This document shows positions 1 to 8,585 of a DNA stretch of 64,000 nt, piece after piece (within the stretch, counting starts at the first letter, position 1; each line of letters starts with the position of its first letter). Source of the stretch: Chryseobacterium sp. VAUSW3. GTDB lineage: Bacteria > Bacteroidota > Bacteroidia > Flavobacteriales > Weeksellaceae. A program made the position numbers and the translations under genes. The stretch is from contig NZ_NIUY01000001.1 in NCBI RefSeq assembly GCF_002205795.1, positions 806,001-870,000 on the forward strand. Reading direction: 5' to 3'. The notes below the pieces were generated by a model. That model was given only the letters and a program-made list of their open reading frames with translations. It searched no databases and had not been told where the DNA came from.

Positions 1-1
1 T

Positions 2-814
2 CAGTATCTTCTACCAAGACTTACAAGAATGTGGACTCACCTTGAAAGACAAAAAGGAGGAATCGGGATGAGAGGTCCGGGGGAAACAGAAATCGAGACC
101 GACAGAAGGATTATCCGCGATAGAATCTCATTGCTCAAAGAAAAACTGAAAACCATCGACCGCCAAATGGCTACCCAGCGCACCAACCGCGGAAAAGTAG
201 TGCGTGCAGCCTTGGTAGGTTATACCAACGTGGGCAAATCTACTTTAATGAACGCACTGGCAAAATCTGATGTGTTCGCTGAAAATAAACTATTTGCGAC
301 GCTGGATACCACAGTAAGAAAAGTTGTTATCGGAAATTTACCATTTCTGCTCACCGATACGGTAGGTTTTATCAGAAAGCTTCCTACCCAACTTGTTGAA
401 AGTTTTAAATCGACGTTGGACGAGGTTCGGGAGGCCGATCTGCTGATTCATGTAGTGGATATTTCTCATGAAAGTTTTGAAGACCATATTGCATCCGTGA
501 ACCAGATTCTGATGGAAATAAACGCCCATCAGAAACCGATGATCATGGTTTTCAATAAAATTGATGATTTCAGCTATGAGAAAAAGGAAGAAGATGACCT
601 GACACCGGAATCCCGCAAAAATATTTCGCTGGAAGAATGGGAAAAAACCTGGATGTCGAAATCAAAATATCCCACTGTATTTATCTCGGCCTTAACCAAG
701 CAGAATTTCGAGCAGATGAAGAAGCTGATCTACGACGAAGTGCTTAAAATTCATATTTCCAGATTCCCGTACAACGATTTCCTTTTCGAATATTTTGAAG
801 AAGAAACAACTTAA
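2..814 (+). CDS. hflX: GTPase HflX (5' end outside the window)
   Basis: Ribosome-associated GTPase that splits or rescues stalled ribosomes. The reading frame is open from base 2, so the N-terminal domain lies outside the window and the ATG at 29 is internal. The visible part has the HflX signature MRGPGETEIETDRR, then a coiled linker and a G domain with a P-loop (GYTNVGKST), switch I (TLDTT), G3 (DTVGF) and G4 (NKID). An HflX is usually about 400 residues; about 270 are visible here. It is followed after 14 nt by a small secreted-protein gene on the same strand. Confidence 0.95.
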   Translation, partial: QYLLPRLTRMWTHLERQKGGIGMRGPGETEIETDRRIIRDRISLLKEKLKTIDRQMATQRTNRGKVVRAALVGYTNVGKSTLMNALAKSDVFAENKLFATLDTTVRKVVIGNLPFLLTDTVGFIRKLPTQLVESFKSTLDEVREADLLIHVVDISHESFEDHIASVNQILMEINAHQKPMIMVFNKIDDFSYEKKEEDDLTPESRKNISLEEWEKTWMSKSKYPTVFISALTKQNFEQMKKLIYDEVLKIHISRFPYNDFLFEYFEEETT

Positions 815-828
815 ATCAAGGCTTTAGA

Positions 829-1482
829 ATGAAAGAATTGTATGGTGTTTTAATGATTTTCTGTGTTTCTGTTGTTTTCGGCCAGGTGAATATCGACGAA
901 ATTAAAAAAAACGTTACCGAAAACCCTCAGAAATTTTATTACCAAAATCTCGAAACGTTTAAAACGAATCCCTCTGCACTTTCTCAGGAACAGTTGAACT
1001 ATATTTATTATGGCAATAATTATGTGGATTATGGTTTCGACAGAGGTGATTTTAATAAAAAACTGAGTGAAGTCTCAAAATTTGCAGGAAGAAAACTTTC
1101 AAAAAAACTTTCGGGTGAAGTTTTAACTAAAGCTTTATCTCTTTATCAACTTAATCCGCTCAACAAAACATTACTTAATGACTTGGCACTCCTGTACGGG
1201 TACTCCGGCGATCATGAAAAAAGGGATTTCCATTTGCTACAGTATCAATTGTTGGTAGAAACTATCGGCAAAAGCGGAACAGGACTTTTAGAAGAAACGC
1301 CAATTGTGGTAACAAGCTTCCAGGACAAATTTCTGGCATTGGAGCAGTTTTCGAAAGTTCTTGCAAGTGGAATAAGTTTTAAAACAAAACAACTCGAAGA
1401 CGGATCCTGGTTAGACATTTTTAAAAACGGTCTTGACTTATATTTCATAAAAACCGTGCATCATAAAGACATGTTTAAATAA
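829..1482 (+). CDS. Secreted DUF4919-like protein
   Basis: A 217-residue protein of unknown function. An N-terminal signal peptide (about residues 1-19, hydrophobic core ending in VVFGQ) predicts export to the periplasm. The rest is helical and repeat-poor; the order NPQKFYYQNLETF, an NYVDYGF segment and an ALSLYQLNPLN segment resembles the Bacteroidetes DUF4919 family, which I recall from memory and cannot confirm. It starts 14 nt after hflX, and its stop codon overlaps the alkD start by one base (TAATG), so it is probably co-transcribed and translationally coupled with alkD. Confidence 0.75.
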   Translation: MKELYGVLMIFCVSVVFGQVNIDEIKKNVTENPQKFYYQNLETFKTNPSALSQEQLNYIYYGNNYVDYGFDRGDFNKKLSEVSKFAGRKLSKKLSGEVLTKALSLYQLNPLNKTLLNDLALLYGYSGDHEKRDFHLLQYQLLVETIGKSGTGLLEETPIVVTSFQDKFLALEQFSKVLASGISFKTKQLEDGSWLDIFKNGLDLYFIKTVHHKDMFK

Positions 1483-2198
1483 TGAATACAGTTCAGGAAA
1501 TAAAAGCTGCACTTCAGGATTTAGCTCTGCCCGAAAAGGCCGCTTTTTTTCCACGGTTTTTTAAAGCCGGAAAAGGCGAATATGCTGAAGGCGACAAATT
1601 TCTTGGCGTTATCGTTCCCGATCAGCGAAAAGTTGTTAAAGAATACTGGAACCGGATTTCATTAGAGGAAATTGCTGAACTTTTATCTTCAACAATCCAT
1701 GAACACCGCCACTGCGCTTTGCTCATACTGGTAAATAAATTCGAAAAAGCAAAGACTGAAAAGGAGAAAAAAGAGATTGTCAACTTTTATCTTAAACATA
1801 AAAAATTTATCAACAACTGGGATTTGGTCGATAATTCTGCTTATAAAATACTTGGCAGACATGCATACGAAACAAAGGATGATGACCTGTTAAGAACACT
1901 TTCCCGGGAAGAAAATATGTGGAGCAAAAGGATGGCCATTGTAGCGACGATGTTTCATGTAAAACTCGGAGAATTTTCGTTGCTTAAGGAACTGGCACTG
2001 TATAATCTGCAACATCCGCATGATTTAATGCACAAAGCTAACGGTTGGCTTCTGCGGGAAATGGGTAATGAAAATGTAGCCGAACTTCAGCATTTTCTTG
2101 TTAAAAATTACAAAAATATGCCGCGCACAACACTGCGTTACGCCATCGAAAAGTTTGATGAAGACTTAAGACAGGATTTTTTAAAAGGCAGAATTTAA
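1482..2198 (+). CDS. DNA alkylation repair protein, AlkD type
   Basis: A 238-residue HEAT-like (ALK) repeat protein related to the AlkC/AlkD DNA glycosylases, which excise alkylated bases such as 3- and 7-methylpurines. The motif NNWDLVD has Trp113 and Asp117 in the places where AlkD has its lesion-contacting Trp and catalytic Asp. Length matches the family. The start overlaps the stop of the preceding secreted-protein gene (TAATG). A small membrane-protein gene follows after 12 nt. No signal peptide, so cytoplasmic. Confidence 0.9.
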   Translation: MNTVQEIKAALQDLALPEKAAFFPRFFKAGKGEYAEGDKFLGVIVPDQRKVVKEYWNRISLEEIAELLSSTIHEHRHCALLILVNKFEKAKTEKEKKEIVNFYLKHKKFINNWDLVDNSAYKILGRHAYETKDDDLLRTLSREENMWSKRMAIVATMFHVKLGEFSLLKELALYNLQHPHDLMHKANGWLLREMGNENVAELQHFLVKNYKNMPRTTLRYAIEKFDEDLRQDFLKGRI

Positions 2199-2210
2199 AA
2201 ACTACTAAGA

Positions 2211-2558
2211 ATGACAGAATTATTTTATCTGCGCGAAATCTTTCATTATTTTCTGCACTTTATTTTCCCTGTTGTAATTGCGAGAGTTTTTTTTAAATCC
2301 AATTGGAGAAAAGCCTACTTTATCATGTTGGCGACCATGGCGGTGGATATTGATCATGCCTTTGCTGATCCTATTTTTGATCCAAACCGTGCAAGTATAG
2401 GTTTTCATCCGCTTCACACTTATCCTGCAATCGCTGTTTATTTTTTAGGAACTGTTTTTCTCAAAGGAAATTACAAAATAGCCGCTGTAGGCTTACTGTT
2501 TCATATGTTTACAGACTTTCAGGATTATTATTTCTGGCGATTAAATTTTAATTTCTGA
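2211..2558 (+). CDS. Small integral membrane protein (DUF6122-like)
   Basis: A 115-residue protein with about four hydrophobic segments. It holds conserved-looking polar residues inside membrane stretches: AVDIDHAF, a GFHPLHTYP segment and FHMFTDF. Spaced Asp/His residues of this type recall small membrane metal-dependent hydrolases, and the protein resembles the DUF6122 family found in Flavobacteria (from memory). Function is not known. It lies 12 nt after alkD on the same strand, so it is probably in the same transcript. Confidence 0.75.
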   Translation: MTELFYLREIFHYFLHFIFPVVIARVFFKSNWRKAYFIMLATMAVDIDHAFADPIFDPNRASIGFHPLHTYPAIAVYFLGTVFLKGNYKIAAVGLLFHMFTDFQDYYFWRLNFNF

Positions 2559-2619
2559 TTGGTTTTTTAAATAATTATTCTGTTTTTGATAGTTTTTTTG
2601 TATTTTGTCGAAAATTTTT

Positions 2620-3696
2620 ATGAAATTAAAAAACTTTCTTCACTGGACTGTTCTGGTCCCTGTCATCTCCGGTCTTTTTTATTTGGGCGGATTTTTAGTA
2701 GACAGTGTTATTTCTAATATCCTCGGAGGTTTACTGCTTTTCGGCAGCGTACTGGCAGCAGTACATCATGCAGAAGTTATCGCACATAAAGTGGGAGAAC
2801 CTTACGGAACCATTATTCTGGCAATCTGTATCACAATTCTGGAAGTGGGTCTGATTATTTCCTTTATGCTCTCAGGCGGGGAAGGTGCAATGACCTATGC
2901 CCGTGATACGGTGTTTGCCGCGGTAATGCTTATTCTTAATGGTATTTTGGGCGCATGTATCTGGATTGGTGCCGCAAAATACAAAGAACAGTTTTTCATG
3001 CGCAGTTCCGGCACTACATATCTTGTAAGTCTTGTTGCGATTCTGGTGCTTACGCTAATATTACCTAACTATACCTCGAGTGTGCGGGGTCCATTTTATA
3101 CTGAGGCACAGTTAATTTTTGTTTCCTTTGCGTGTTTAGTAATTTATGGCACGTTTCTCAGGGTGCAAACGGTACGTCACCGGAATTTCTTTGTAATTGA
3201 AGAAGAAGACCATACCACCCATGAAGCTGATCCGCCGAGCTTACCCAAAACTTTTCTAAGTCTCGCGCTTTTGATTGTAAGTCTGGCCGTTGTAATCTTC
3301 ATGGCAAAAGGACTTTCGCCGGTGATCGAAGATTTTGTGGAAAGCATTGGATCTCCAAGAGCTTTGGTGGGGGTAATAATTGCAACAGTGGTATTGCTTC
3401 CCGAAGGTTTTGCGGCGATACGTGCAGCAAAGAACAATCAAATCCAGACTTCTATCAATCTTGGACTTGGCTCTGCGTTGGCGAGTGTAGGGCTTACCAT
3501 TCCGGCAGTTTCTATGGTTTGTATCTGGTTTGATATTCCGTTTGTCCTTGGTTTGGATATGAAATCGATTATTCTGCTTGCACTTTCGGTATTTATAGTG
3601 ATGCTTTCTTTAAGCCGCGGAAAAACAAACATTATGTACGGCGCCGTACTCATCGTGAATTTGGCGGCCTATATCTTCACTGTAATCGTACCTTAA
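2620..3696 (+). CDS. Calcium/proton antiporter, ChaA type
   Basis: Polytopic inner-membrane cation/H+ antiporter of the CaCA superfamily, about 358 residues with roughly 11 hydrophobic segments. The two inverted halves carry the acidic alpha-repeat motifs expected for ChaA: HKVGEPYGTIILA with a following ITILEVG, and VLLPEGFAAIRAAKNNQIQ with SINLGLGSALASVGL. An acidic cytoplasmic loop (EEEDHTTHEAD) separates the halves. I chose ATG at 2620; a TTG 15 nt upstream is in frame but lies in a T-rich promoter-like stretch. A bidirectional terminator follows. Confidence 0.9.
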   Translation: MKLKNFLHWTVLVPVISGLFYLGGFLVDSVISNILGGLLLFGSVLAAVHHAEVIAHKVGEPYGTIILAICITILEVGLIISFMLSGGEGAMTYARDTVFAAVMLILNGILGACIWIGAAKYKEQFFMRSSGTTYLVSLVAILVLTLILPNYTSSVRGPFYTEAQLIFVSFACLVIYGTFLRVQTVRHRNFFVIEEEDHTTHEADPPSLPKTFLSLALLIVSLAVVIFMAKGLSPVIEDFVESIGSPRALVGVIIATVVLLPEGFAAIRAAKNNQIQTSINLGLGSALASVGLTIPAVSMVCIWFDIPFVLGLDMKSIILLALSVFIVMLSLSRGKTNIMYGAVLIVNLAAYIFTVIVP

Positions 3697-3701
3697 AAAT
3701 T

Positions 3702-3736
3702 AAAAGAGAATTTTCTAAGTCTGAAAATTCTCTTTT
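3702..3736. terminator. Bidirectional terminator
   Basis: A 14-bp perfect inverted repeat (3702-3715 with 3723-3736) and a 7-nt loop, followed by T residues on the plus strand and with A residues on the other side. It separates the convergent antiporter and truncated haemoglobin genes and can serve both. Confidence 0.85.
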
Positions 3737-3746
3737 TTTATTCTTT

Positions 3747-4130
3747 TTACTTCAATTTCCTGGCGATTTCCATTTTATATGCCATGAGATTGGCAATGTT
3801 TGAGGCTTTGTAAATCGCTGCTTCGGCGGTTTCACCTTCAAAATTCTCTTCCACGGTTTCAGTCCATAACTTTATCCAGTGAGCAAAATGAGGTTTTTCT
3901 ATCGCCACTTTTTCATTTACCGGAAAATGCATCGCCATAGGATTTCCTTTATAAGAAGCCTGCCCGAAAAGCAAAGACTCCCAAAACGAATACATCTTTG
4001 GTAAATGGAGATCCCAGTTCACCTTCGCAACATCGGTAAAGAAAAACCCGATGGTTTCGTCTTTTGCCACCTTTTTATAAAAAGTATTTACCAAAAACTC
4101 TATGTCTTCTCTGGATTCTAATAATTTCAT
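3747..4130 (-). CDS. Group III truncated haemoglobin
   Basis: A 127-residue globin of the truncated 2-on-2 fold. The order FVNTFYKKV, IGFFFTDV, a W-containing helix (MYSFWESLLFG), FPVNEKVAIEKPHFAHWIKLW and a C-terminal helix matches group III trHb, with the His in HFAHW as the likely proximal haem ligand. These proteins bind O2 or NO; the physiological role is usually unknown. A promoter element lies only 4 nt upstream of the ATG, so the mRNA may be leaderless. Confidence 0.9.
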   Translation of the reverse strand: MKLLESREDIEFLVNTFYKKVAKDETIGFFFTDVAKVNWDLHLPKMYSFWESLLFGQASYKGNPMAMHFPVNEKVAIEKPHFAHWIKLWTETVEENFEGETAEAAIYKASNIANLMAYKMEIARKLK

Positions 4131-4134
4131 GTTG

Positions 4135-4142
4135 CAAAATTA
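4135..4142 (-). promoter_or_regulatory. Promoter -7 element of the truncated haemoglobin gene
   Basis: On the minus strand the sequence reads TAATTTTG, matching TAnnTTTG, and the ATG begins 4 nt later. The predicted transcription start is at or next to the start codon. Confidence 0.6.
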
Positions 4143-4192
4143 AGATTTTAAAACGATTGGTTTTATGACCAGGGTCGTTAATCGTTATTTGT

Positions 4193-4290
4193 AGGGCGGA
4201 CAATTCGCGCTATCCGCTCATACTCCTCGCTCAGCGGCTCCACTGCGTTCCGCCGCTTCGCTGTGGGGTAACCGCTGCTATCGCGGCCGC
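4193..4290 (+). repeat. Dispersed intergenic repeat, copy 1
   Basis: GC-rich block in an AT-rich intergenic region. It shares the ordered segments GCTATCCGCT, ACTCCTC, and CCGCTGCTATC with the block at 59463-59578, and weaker similarity with blocks at 21684, 31338 and 61454. No coding potential is seen. It sits between the divergent truncated haemoglobin and YkgJ genes. Confidence 0.7.
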
Positions 4291-4311
4291 AGATAAGTTG
4301 CAGCAGAAAGC

Positions 4312-4340
4312 CTTGATTTTCAAAATATCAGTTATTTTTG
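4312..4340 (+). promoter_or_regulatory. Promoter of the YkgJ-family gene
   Basis: CTTG at 4312-4315, 17 nt, then TATTTTTG at 4333-4340, close to the Bacteroidetes consensus TTTG-N17-TAnnTTTG. The ATG at 4345 begins 4 nt after the -7 element, so the transcript probably has almost no 5' leader. Confidence 0.7.
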
Positions 4341-4344
4341 CACC

Positions 4345-4833
4345 ATGAATCTGGAATTCTATAAAAATCAGGCCGCTCTAAAACAGAAAGATCACAAAAA
4401 ATTTCTGGATCAGCTTAAGAAAAAACCGCCTAAAAACCTCGATTACAAAGTTCAGGAAACCCACGAAGAAGTTTTCAGTAAAATCGACTGTCTCCAGTGT
4501 GCGAACTGTTGCAAAACCACAGGACCGCTTTTCACCGAGAAGGATATGGAAAGAATATCTAAACATCTACGCATGAAGCAGGCCGATTTCGAAGCCAAAT
4601 TCCTGAGAACCGACGAAGACAATGATAAAGTCCTTCAAAATCTCCCGTGTTGGTTTCTGAATGCAGACAATACCTGCTCGATTTATGAAGTGCGTCCTAA
4701 AGCCTGTCGTGAATTTCCCCACACCGACCGGAAAAAAATTTATCAGATTAATCATCTTACCATCAAAAATACAGCGATATGCCCCGCTGCATTCGAATTT
4801 GTAGAGCTTTTGAAGAAAAATCTGGAAAAATAA
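4345..4833 (+). CDS. YkgJ-family cysteine cluster protein
   Basis: A 162-residue cytoplasmic protein with the metal-chelating cysteine pattern of the YkgJ/CxxCxxCC family: CLQCANCC, then LPCWFL, NTCSIYEVRPKACREFP and a final AICPAAF. Members are thought to bind zinc or iron-sulfur; no reaction is established. The start is fixed by a strong promoter element 4 nt upstream. It is a single-gene unit followed by a gap and a small secreted-protein gene. Confidence 0.85.
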   Translation: MNLEFYKNQAALKQKDHKKFLDQLKKKPPKNLDYKVQETHEEVFSKIDCLQCANCCKTTGPLFTEKDMERISKHLRMKQADFEAKFLRTDEDNDKVLQNLPCWFLNADNTCSIYEVRPKACREFPHTDRKKIYQINHLTIKNTAICPAAFEFVELLKKNLEK

Positions 4834-4948
4834 TTCAGTCTAAACAAATCACAAACTTTAATAAATTGTGTTAAATTTAAGAATCTGGAATAATTCCCTA
4901 TCCGAACCTGCGTTATTAACACACCAATAATTAAAAAATTGAATTATT

Positions 4949-5227
4949 ATGAGAAAGTCGTTATTCGCAGTAGTTTTAATTGCTGCAGGTGTGAGTTTTG
5001 CCAACGCGCAGAGTACAGAAAAAGCAAAAAAACTGAAAGCAGAGAAAGCAGTAAAAACTGAGGTGCAAACAGTAGTAAATGCGGAGGCCGCCGCAGCCGT
5101 GCTTCCTGCAGAACCCACAGAAATAAAAGCTACAGAACAGGCCGCAGTAAAAACCGAAACTGCCGCAGAATTAAAACAGGAAGAAACCACTGAAAAACCA
5201 GCCGCGAAAAAACCGGAACCCATGTAA
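4949..5227 (+). CDS. Small secreted Ala/Lys/Glu-rich protein
   Basis: A 92-residue protein with a clear signal peptide (MRKSLFAVVLIAAGVSFANAQ, cleavage expected after the second-last Ala). The mature part is low complexity, dominated by A, K, E and T, with repeated EKA, KTE and AVKTE units and a Pro-containing tail. No family is recognised. Such proteins are common in Chryseobacterium-like genomes; I cannot assign a function. A terminator follows the stop codon by about 30 nt. Confidence 0.7.
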   Translation: MRKSLFAVVLIAAGVSFANAQSTEKAKKLKAEKAVKTEVQTVVNAEAAAAVLPAEPTEIKATEQAAVKTETAAELKQEETTEKPAAKKPEPM

Positions 5228-5260
5228 AAAAATGTAAAGGTAAAAGTGAAAGAAGGAAGT

Positions 5261-5284
5261 CCTGCCCATTGGCAGGGCTTTTTT
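5261..5284 (+). terminator. Terminator of the small secreted-protein gene
   Basis: Stem CCTGCC/GGCAGG with a 4-nt loop, followed by GC and six T residues. It lies about 33 nt after the stop codon. Confidence 0.75.
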
Positions 5285-5319
5285 CATACAAAAAAATCCC
5301 GCCATTAATGACGGGATTT
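5285..5319 (-). terminator. Terminator of rplY
   Basis: Stem AAATCCCG/CGGGATTT (5294-5301 with 5312-5319). On the minus strand it is followed by a T tract, placing it just after the rplY stop codon. Confidence 0.8.
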
Positions 5320-5340
5320 CTGTTATATTTCGAGAAAATA

Positions 5341-5976
5341 CTATTCTGCACTTGTAGCTTCTGCTTCCGGAGCTTCTCCTTCTGCTGCAGTTTCTTCTTC
5401 ATCGTCTTCAACTGCTGCTCCACCTTTCATTGCCGTTCTAGACATCTTCACAGCTACTACTACTGCGTTGTCAGGATGCATGAATGTGAAATTGTTGGTC
5501 TTGATATCACCTACATAAAGTTTGTTACCAATTTTAAGCGGAGTAACATCTACTACGATTTCGTCTGGTAAGTTTGCTGGTAATGCTTTTAATTTAAGCT
5601 TTCTGTAAGTCTGTCTCATTGCACCACCGGAAACAACACCTTTTGCACGACCTGTAATTCTTACAGGAACTTCCATCACTACAGGTTTGTCATCAGCTAA
5701 CTGATAGAAATCTGCGTGAAGGATTTTGTCGGTGATTGGGTGAAACTGGATGTCCTGAAGTACGGCAGGAATTGTTTGTCCGTCAACCTCAATAGATACC
5801 GTGTGTGCTTCAGGAGTATATACCAAACCTTTAAAAGCTCTTTCTTCTGCAGAAAAATTTAAAGTTTCGGCTCCTCCGTAAACAACACAAGGAACTAATT
5901 CAGCATCACGTAAAGCTTTAGTAGACTTTTTGCCCACGCTTTCTCTTTTTGTACCTTGAATTGTAATTGATTTCAT
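5341..5976 (-). CDS. rplY: 50S ribosomal protein L25, long Ctc form
   Basis: Ribosomal protein that binds 5S rRNA. The 211-residue form has the N-terminal L25 domain ([22 protein letters not shown] at the start) and the C-terminal TL5/CTC beta domain, and ends in a highly acidic tail ([17 protein letters not shown]) typical of Bacteroidetes versions. It lies downstream of prs in the same direction, an old conserved pairing, but has its own promoter element in the 48-nt gap. Confidence 0.95.
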   Translation of the reverse strand: MKSITIQGTKRESVGKKSTKALRDAELVPCVVYGGAETLNFSAEERAFKGLVYTPEAHTVSIEVDGQTIPAVLQDIQFHPITDKILHADFYQLADDKPVVMEVPVRITGRAKGVVSGGAMRQTYRKLKLKALPANLPDEIVVDVTPLKIGNKLYVGDIKTNNFTFMHPDNAVVVAVKMSRTAMKGGAAVEDDEEETAAEGEAPEAEATSAE

Positions 5977-6004
5977 TATAATGTATTAAAAAATTTTAAG
6001 GGTG

Positions 6005-6012
6005 CAAAGATA
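6005..6012 (-). promoter_or_regulatory. Promoter -7 element of rplY
   Basis: Minus strand reads TATCTTTG followed by CACCC, matching TAnnTTTG, 28 nt before the rplY ATG. No clear -33 TTTG is seen. Confidence 0.55.
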
Positions 6013-6024
6013 TGTAATTATTTT

Positions 6025-6963
6025 TTAAATAATAAATTTATCGCTAATTGATTTATGCTCGTGAACCATTTTCATGACATCTGCAAACAATTCGGCACAG
6101 GAAAGCACTTTAATTTTTGAAGAAAGTTCAGCTTTTACAGGGATTGTATCGGTTACGATTACCTCAGAAATTTTGGATTTTTCAATGTTTTCGTAAGCTT
6201 TTCCTGAAAGAACAGCGTGGGTTGCCATGGCACGAACACTTTTTGCTCCTTTTTCTATAAGGATATCCGCAGCTTTGCAAAGTGTTCCAGCGGTGTCGAT
6301 CATATCATCAATAAGGATTACGTTCTTTCCTACTACATCACCGATAAGGAACATTTCTTCGATTACGTTTGCTTTTTTTCTTTCCTTATAAGCAATCACG
6401 ACTTCGGCACCTAAGTGACTTGCGTAATTTTTCGCTCTTTTTGCGCCACCCATATCCGGAGAAGCGATGGTAAGATTGTCTAAATTCAGTTTCTGTATAT
6501 AATCGATGAAAATAGTGGATGCGTACAAATGATCCACAGGAATTTCGAAAAACCCCTGAATCTGATCTGCGTGAAGATCCATGGTCATGATTCGGGTAGC
6601 GCCGGCTGCAGTAAGTAGATTTGCCACTAATTTTGCACCGATTGGTGCTCTGGGCTGGTCTTTTCTGTCCTGTCTCGCCAAACCATAATACGGAAGAACT
6701 ACGGTAATGCTTTTCGCTGATGCTCTTTTCGCAGCGTCAATCATTAATAAAAGCTCTAAAAGATTGTCTGCCGGTGGAAATGTAGAGCCTATTAAAAATA
6801 CCCTTCCACCTCTTACGGTTTGGTCCAAAACCGGCTCAAACTCTCCGTCACTGAAGTCCTGAAACTTAATTTTTCCTAAATCCTGCCCATAATGTTGAGC
6901 AATTTTTTCCGCCAAAACCTTACTGGTCCTCGTGGAAAACAGATAACTTGCCTGATCAGCCAT
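6025..6963 (-). CDS. prs: Ribose-phosphate pyrophosphokinase
   Basis: Makes PRPP from ribose 5-phosphate and ATP for purine, pyrimidine, His and Trp synthesis. At 312 residues it has the expected length. Visible motifs are the flexible-loop and ATP regions (RQDRKDQPRAPI), the metal-binding TMDLHADQIQGFF, and the PRPP-binding loop LIDDMIDTAGTL. A promoter with TAAATTTG lies 20 nt upstream of the ATG, embedded in the T tract of the terminator of the upstream gene. rplY follows in the same direction. Confidence 0.97.
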   Translation of the reverse strand: MADQASYLFSTRTSKVLAEKIAQHYGQDLGKIKFQDFSDGEFEPVLDQTVRGGRVFLIGSTFPPADNLLELLLMIDAAKRASAKSITVVLPYYGLARQDRKDQPRAPIGAKLVANLLTAAGATRIMTMDLHADQIQGFFEIPVDHLYASTIFIDYIQKLNLDNLTIASPDMGGAKRAKNYASHLGAEVVIAYKERKKANVIEEMFLIGDVVGKNVILIDDMIDTAGTLCKAADILIEKGAKSVRAMATHAVLSGKAYENIEKSKISEVIVTDTIPVKAELSSKIKVLSCAELFADVMKMVHEHKSISDKFII

Positions 6964-6983
6964 TTTTACTTTTTTAGATGGTG

Positions 6984-6991
6984 CAAATTTA
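6984..6991 (-). promoter_or_regulatory. Promoter -7 element of prs
   Basis: Minus strand TAAATTTG followed by CACC. It directly abuts the T tract of the terminator at 6991-7026. Confidence 0.6.
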
Positions 6992-7026
6992 AAAAAATAA
7001 AACCACCTGAAGAGTTCAAGTGGTTT
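6991..7026 (-). terminator. Terminator of the SGNH lipoprotein gene
   Basis: A 12-bp stem with one mismatch (7000-7011 with 7015-7026), 3-nt loop, followed on the minus strand by TTTTATTTTTTT. It lies about 28 nt after the stop codon. Confidence 0.8.
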
Positions 7027-7053
7027 TAAAGTTTGATTATTTTCAAATAGGCA

Positions 7054-8571
7054 TTACGGGAACTTAACTCCGGAATAGCTGTTTACATTCACCATCGGCA
7101 ATGTAGACTTATAAGTCGTGTTTATCGCCTTGATAAATTCATTGGCAATTAATGCATACCCTCTTCCTGTAAGGTGTACCCCATCCAGAGAGAAAGTCCC
7201 TCCCGTAACGAAAGTTGCTGTATATTTCACTCCATCAAACTGGATTCCTGATGCCTTGGATAACTCTATCATTTTAGCATTGGCATCTACGAAAGCTAAA
7301 CCTTTAGAAGTAGCGATCGCTTTCAGAGAAGCATTATACGCAGCTGTTGCAGTTAAAACTTTATTTTTTTCTGTATTTGTCAGGATATACTGATTAGCCA
7401 ATGGATAAGAAATTCCATTTAAATTAATACTTGCTGGCGCACCGGCAACCGGAGTTCCGATTACTGAACTTGTAGACAAAAGAACCAAATCTTCAGAAGT
7501 AGCCTGTCTTGCCTGCCCATAAATCTGGCCAAAAGCTGTTGCAGTTTGTACTCCCAGTGCAGGTGTAAGCGCTAAAGTGAGCTGCGCAGAAAGATTGGTT
7601 AAAGAATTATCTACAATTAAAAGTGGGTTTGCAGAGGTAGCTGAAAGCAAATTGATACGGTCCCCAGCTCCGAACGCAGTAAGCGCCTGTTTTAACGGAC
7701 CATATAATCCGCTGTTAAGTGCAGTAATATTTGATCCCAGTAAAGCCGGAGTCAGCGGATTGTAAGGAACTCTTGTAAAAAATGGAATGGATGTTACATT
7801 AGGAATATTTGCCATTACTCCTTTCGCACCGTTCGCGGTAAGCGCATTTACATATCCGCTGATTACTGAAGCAAAAACATTTGGATCAGTAATATCATTG
7901 GAACCGTAAGTCGCTGGGTTTGTATTCCCTGTCTGGTCTACACCCGTGCCTCCACTGGTTGCATAAGAAAGCACATCGTTATTTCCAATCCAGAGAGAGA
8001 AAAATGTAGGTGCCTGAGCTACTGCATCGCCAATTACTGAAGAAGTTCCGCTTGTAGCAAATCTTACATAATAAGGGTTTGCCTGTCCCGTAGCCAATCC
8101 TGCCATGTTACCATAACCTGCGGCTCCTAAGTGAAAGGATTTCGCACCAGGAACCCCAAGGTTTTGATACGGTCCTCCAGGAGTAACATTATCCAAAGCT
8201 GCCGCTGGCGCTGATGGCACTGGCGACAACGCTCCATTTACCACCTGAAGATTCAGTTTGCCTGCAAAACCTGGTAGATTAGTAAAACCACCAGTGTTAT
8301 TTGGCATCATAGGCTGCTTAAACGCTCCTCCACCCGCAAGCTGCATCTGTTGTGCGATCATGGAAGGGTAAGATTCGTTCTGCCCGTCAATATATAACGC
8401 ATTGTCACGGTAACCGGATGTAAGGGAGTTTCCTAAAGCTACATATTTGGTAAAGTCTGCATCTCCTTTAGAAACCACAATACTGCTTACATCCTGATCA
8501 AAATCTGTGTCGCAGCTGATATTAAATAATAATGCTGAGACTGCTATTGTTGAAATTAATATTCTTTTCAT
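7054..8571 (-). CDS. SGNH/GDSL hydrolase-family lipoprotein
   Basis: A 505-residue exported lipoprotein: signal peptide with lipobox ending at Cys20 (LFNISC). The hydrolase motifs are in order: block I as ALGNSLTSGY with the nucleophile Ser49, block III as IGNNDVL (residues 195-201), and the C-terminal DGVHLTGRGY with the Asp/His pair. These enzymes are esterases or lipases; the substrate here is not known. The downstream FadL-type gene's stop is separated by only 14 nt from its start, so a FadL-porin plus outer-membrane esterase operon for long-chain lipids is likely. Confidence 0.85.
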   Translation of the reverse strand: MKRILISTIAVSALLFNISCDTDFDQDVSSIVVSKGDADFTKYVALGNSLTSGYRDNALYIDGQNESYPSMIAQQMQLAGGGAFKQPMMPNNTGGFTNLPGFAGKLNLQVVNGALSPVPSAPAAALDNVTPGGPYQNLGVPGAKSFHLGAAGYGNMAGLATGQANPYYVRFATSGTSSVIGDAVAQAPTFFSLWIGNNDVLSYATSGGTGVDQTGNTNPATYGSNDITDPNVFASVISGYVNALTANGAKGVMANIPNVTSIPFFTRVPYNPLTPALLGSNITALNSGLYGPLKQALTAFGAGDRINLLSATSANPLLIVDNSLTNLSAQLTLALTPALGVQTATAFGQIYGQARQATSEDLVLLSTSSVIGTPVAGAPASINLNGISYPLANQYILTNTEKNKVLTATAAYNASLKAIATSKGLAFVDANAKMIELSKASGIQFDGVKYTATFVTGGTFSLDGVHLTGRGYALIANEFIKAINTTYKSTLPMVNVNSYSGVKFP

Positions 8572-8585
8572 AATTAATATAATAC

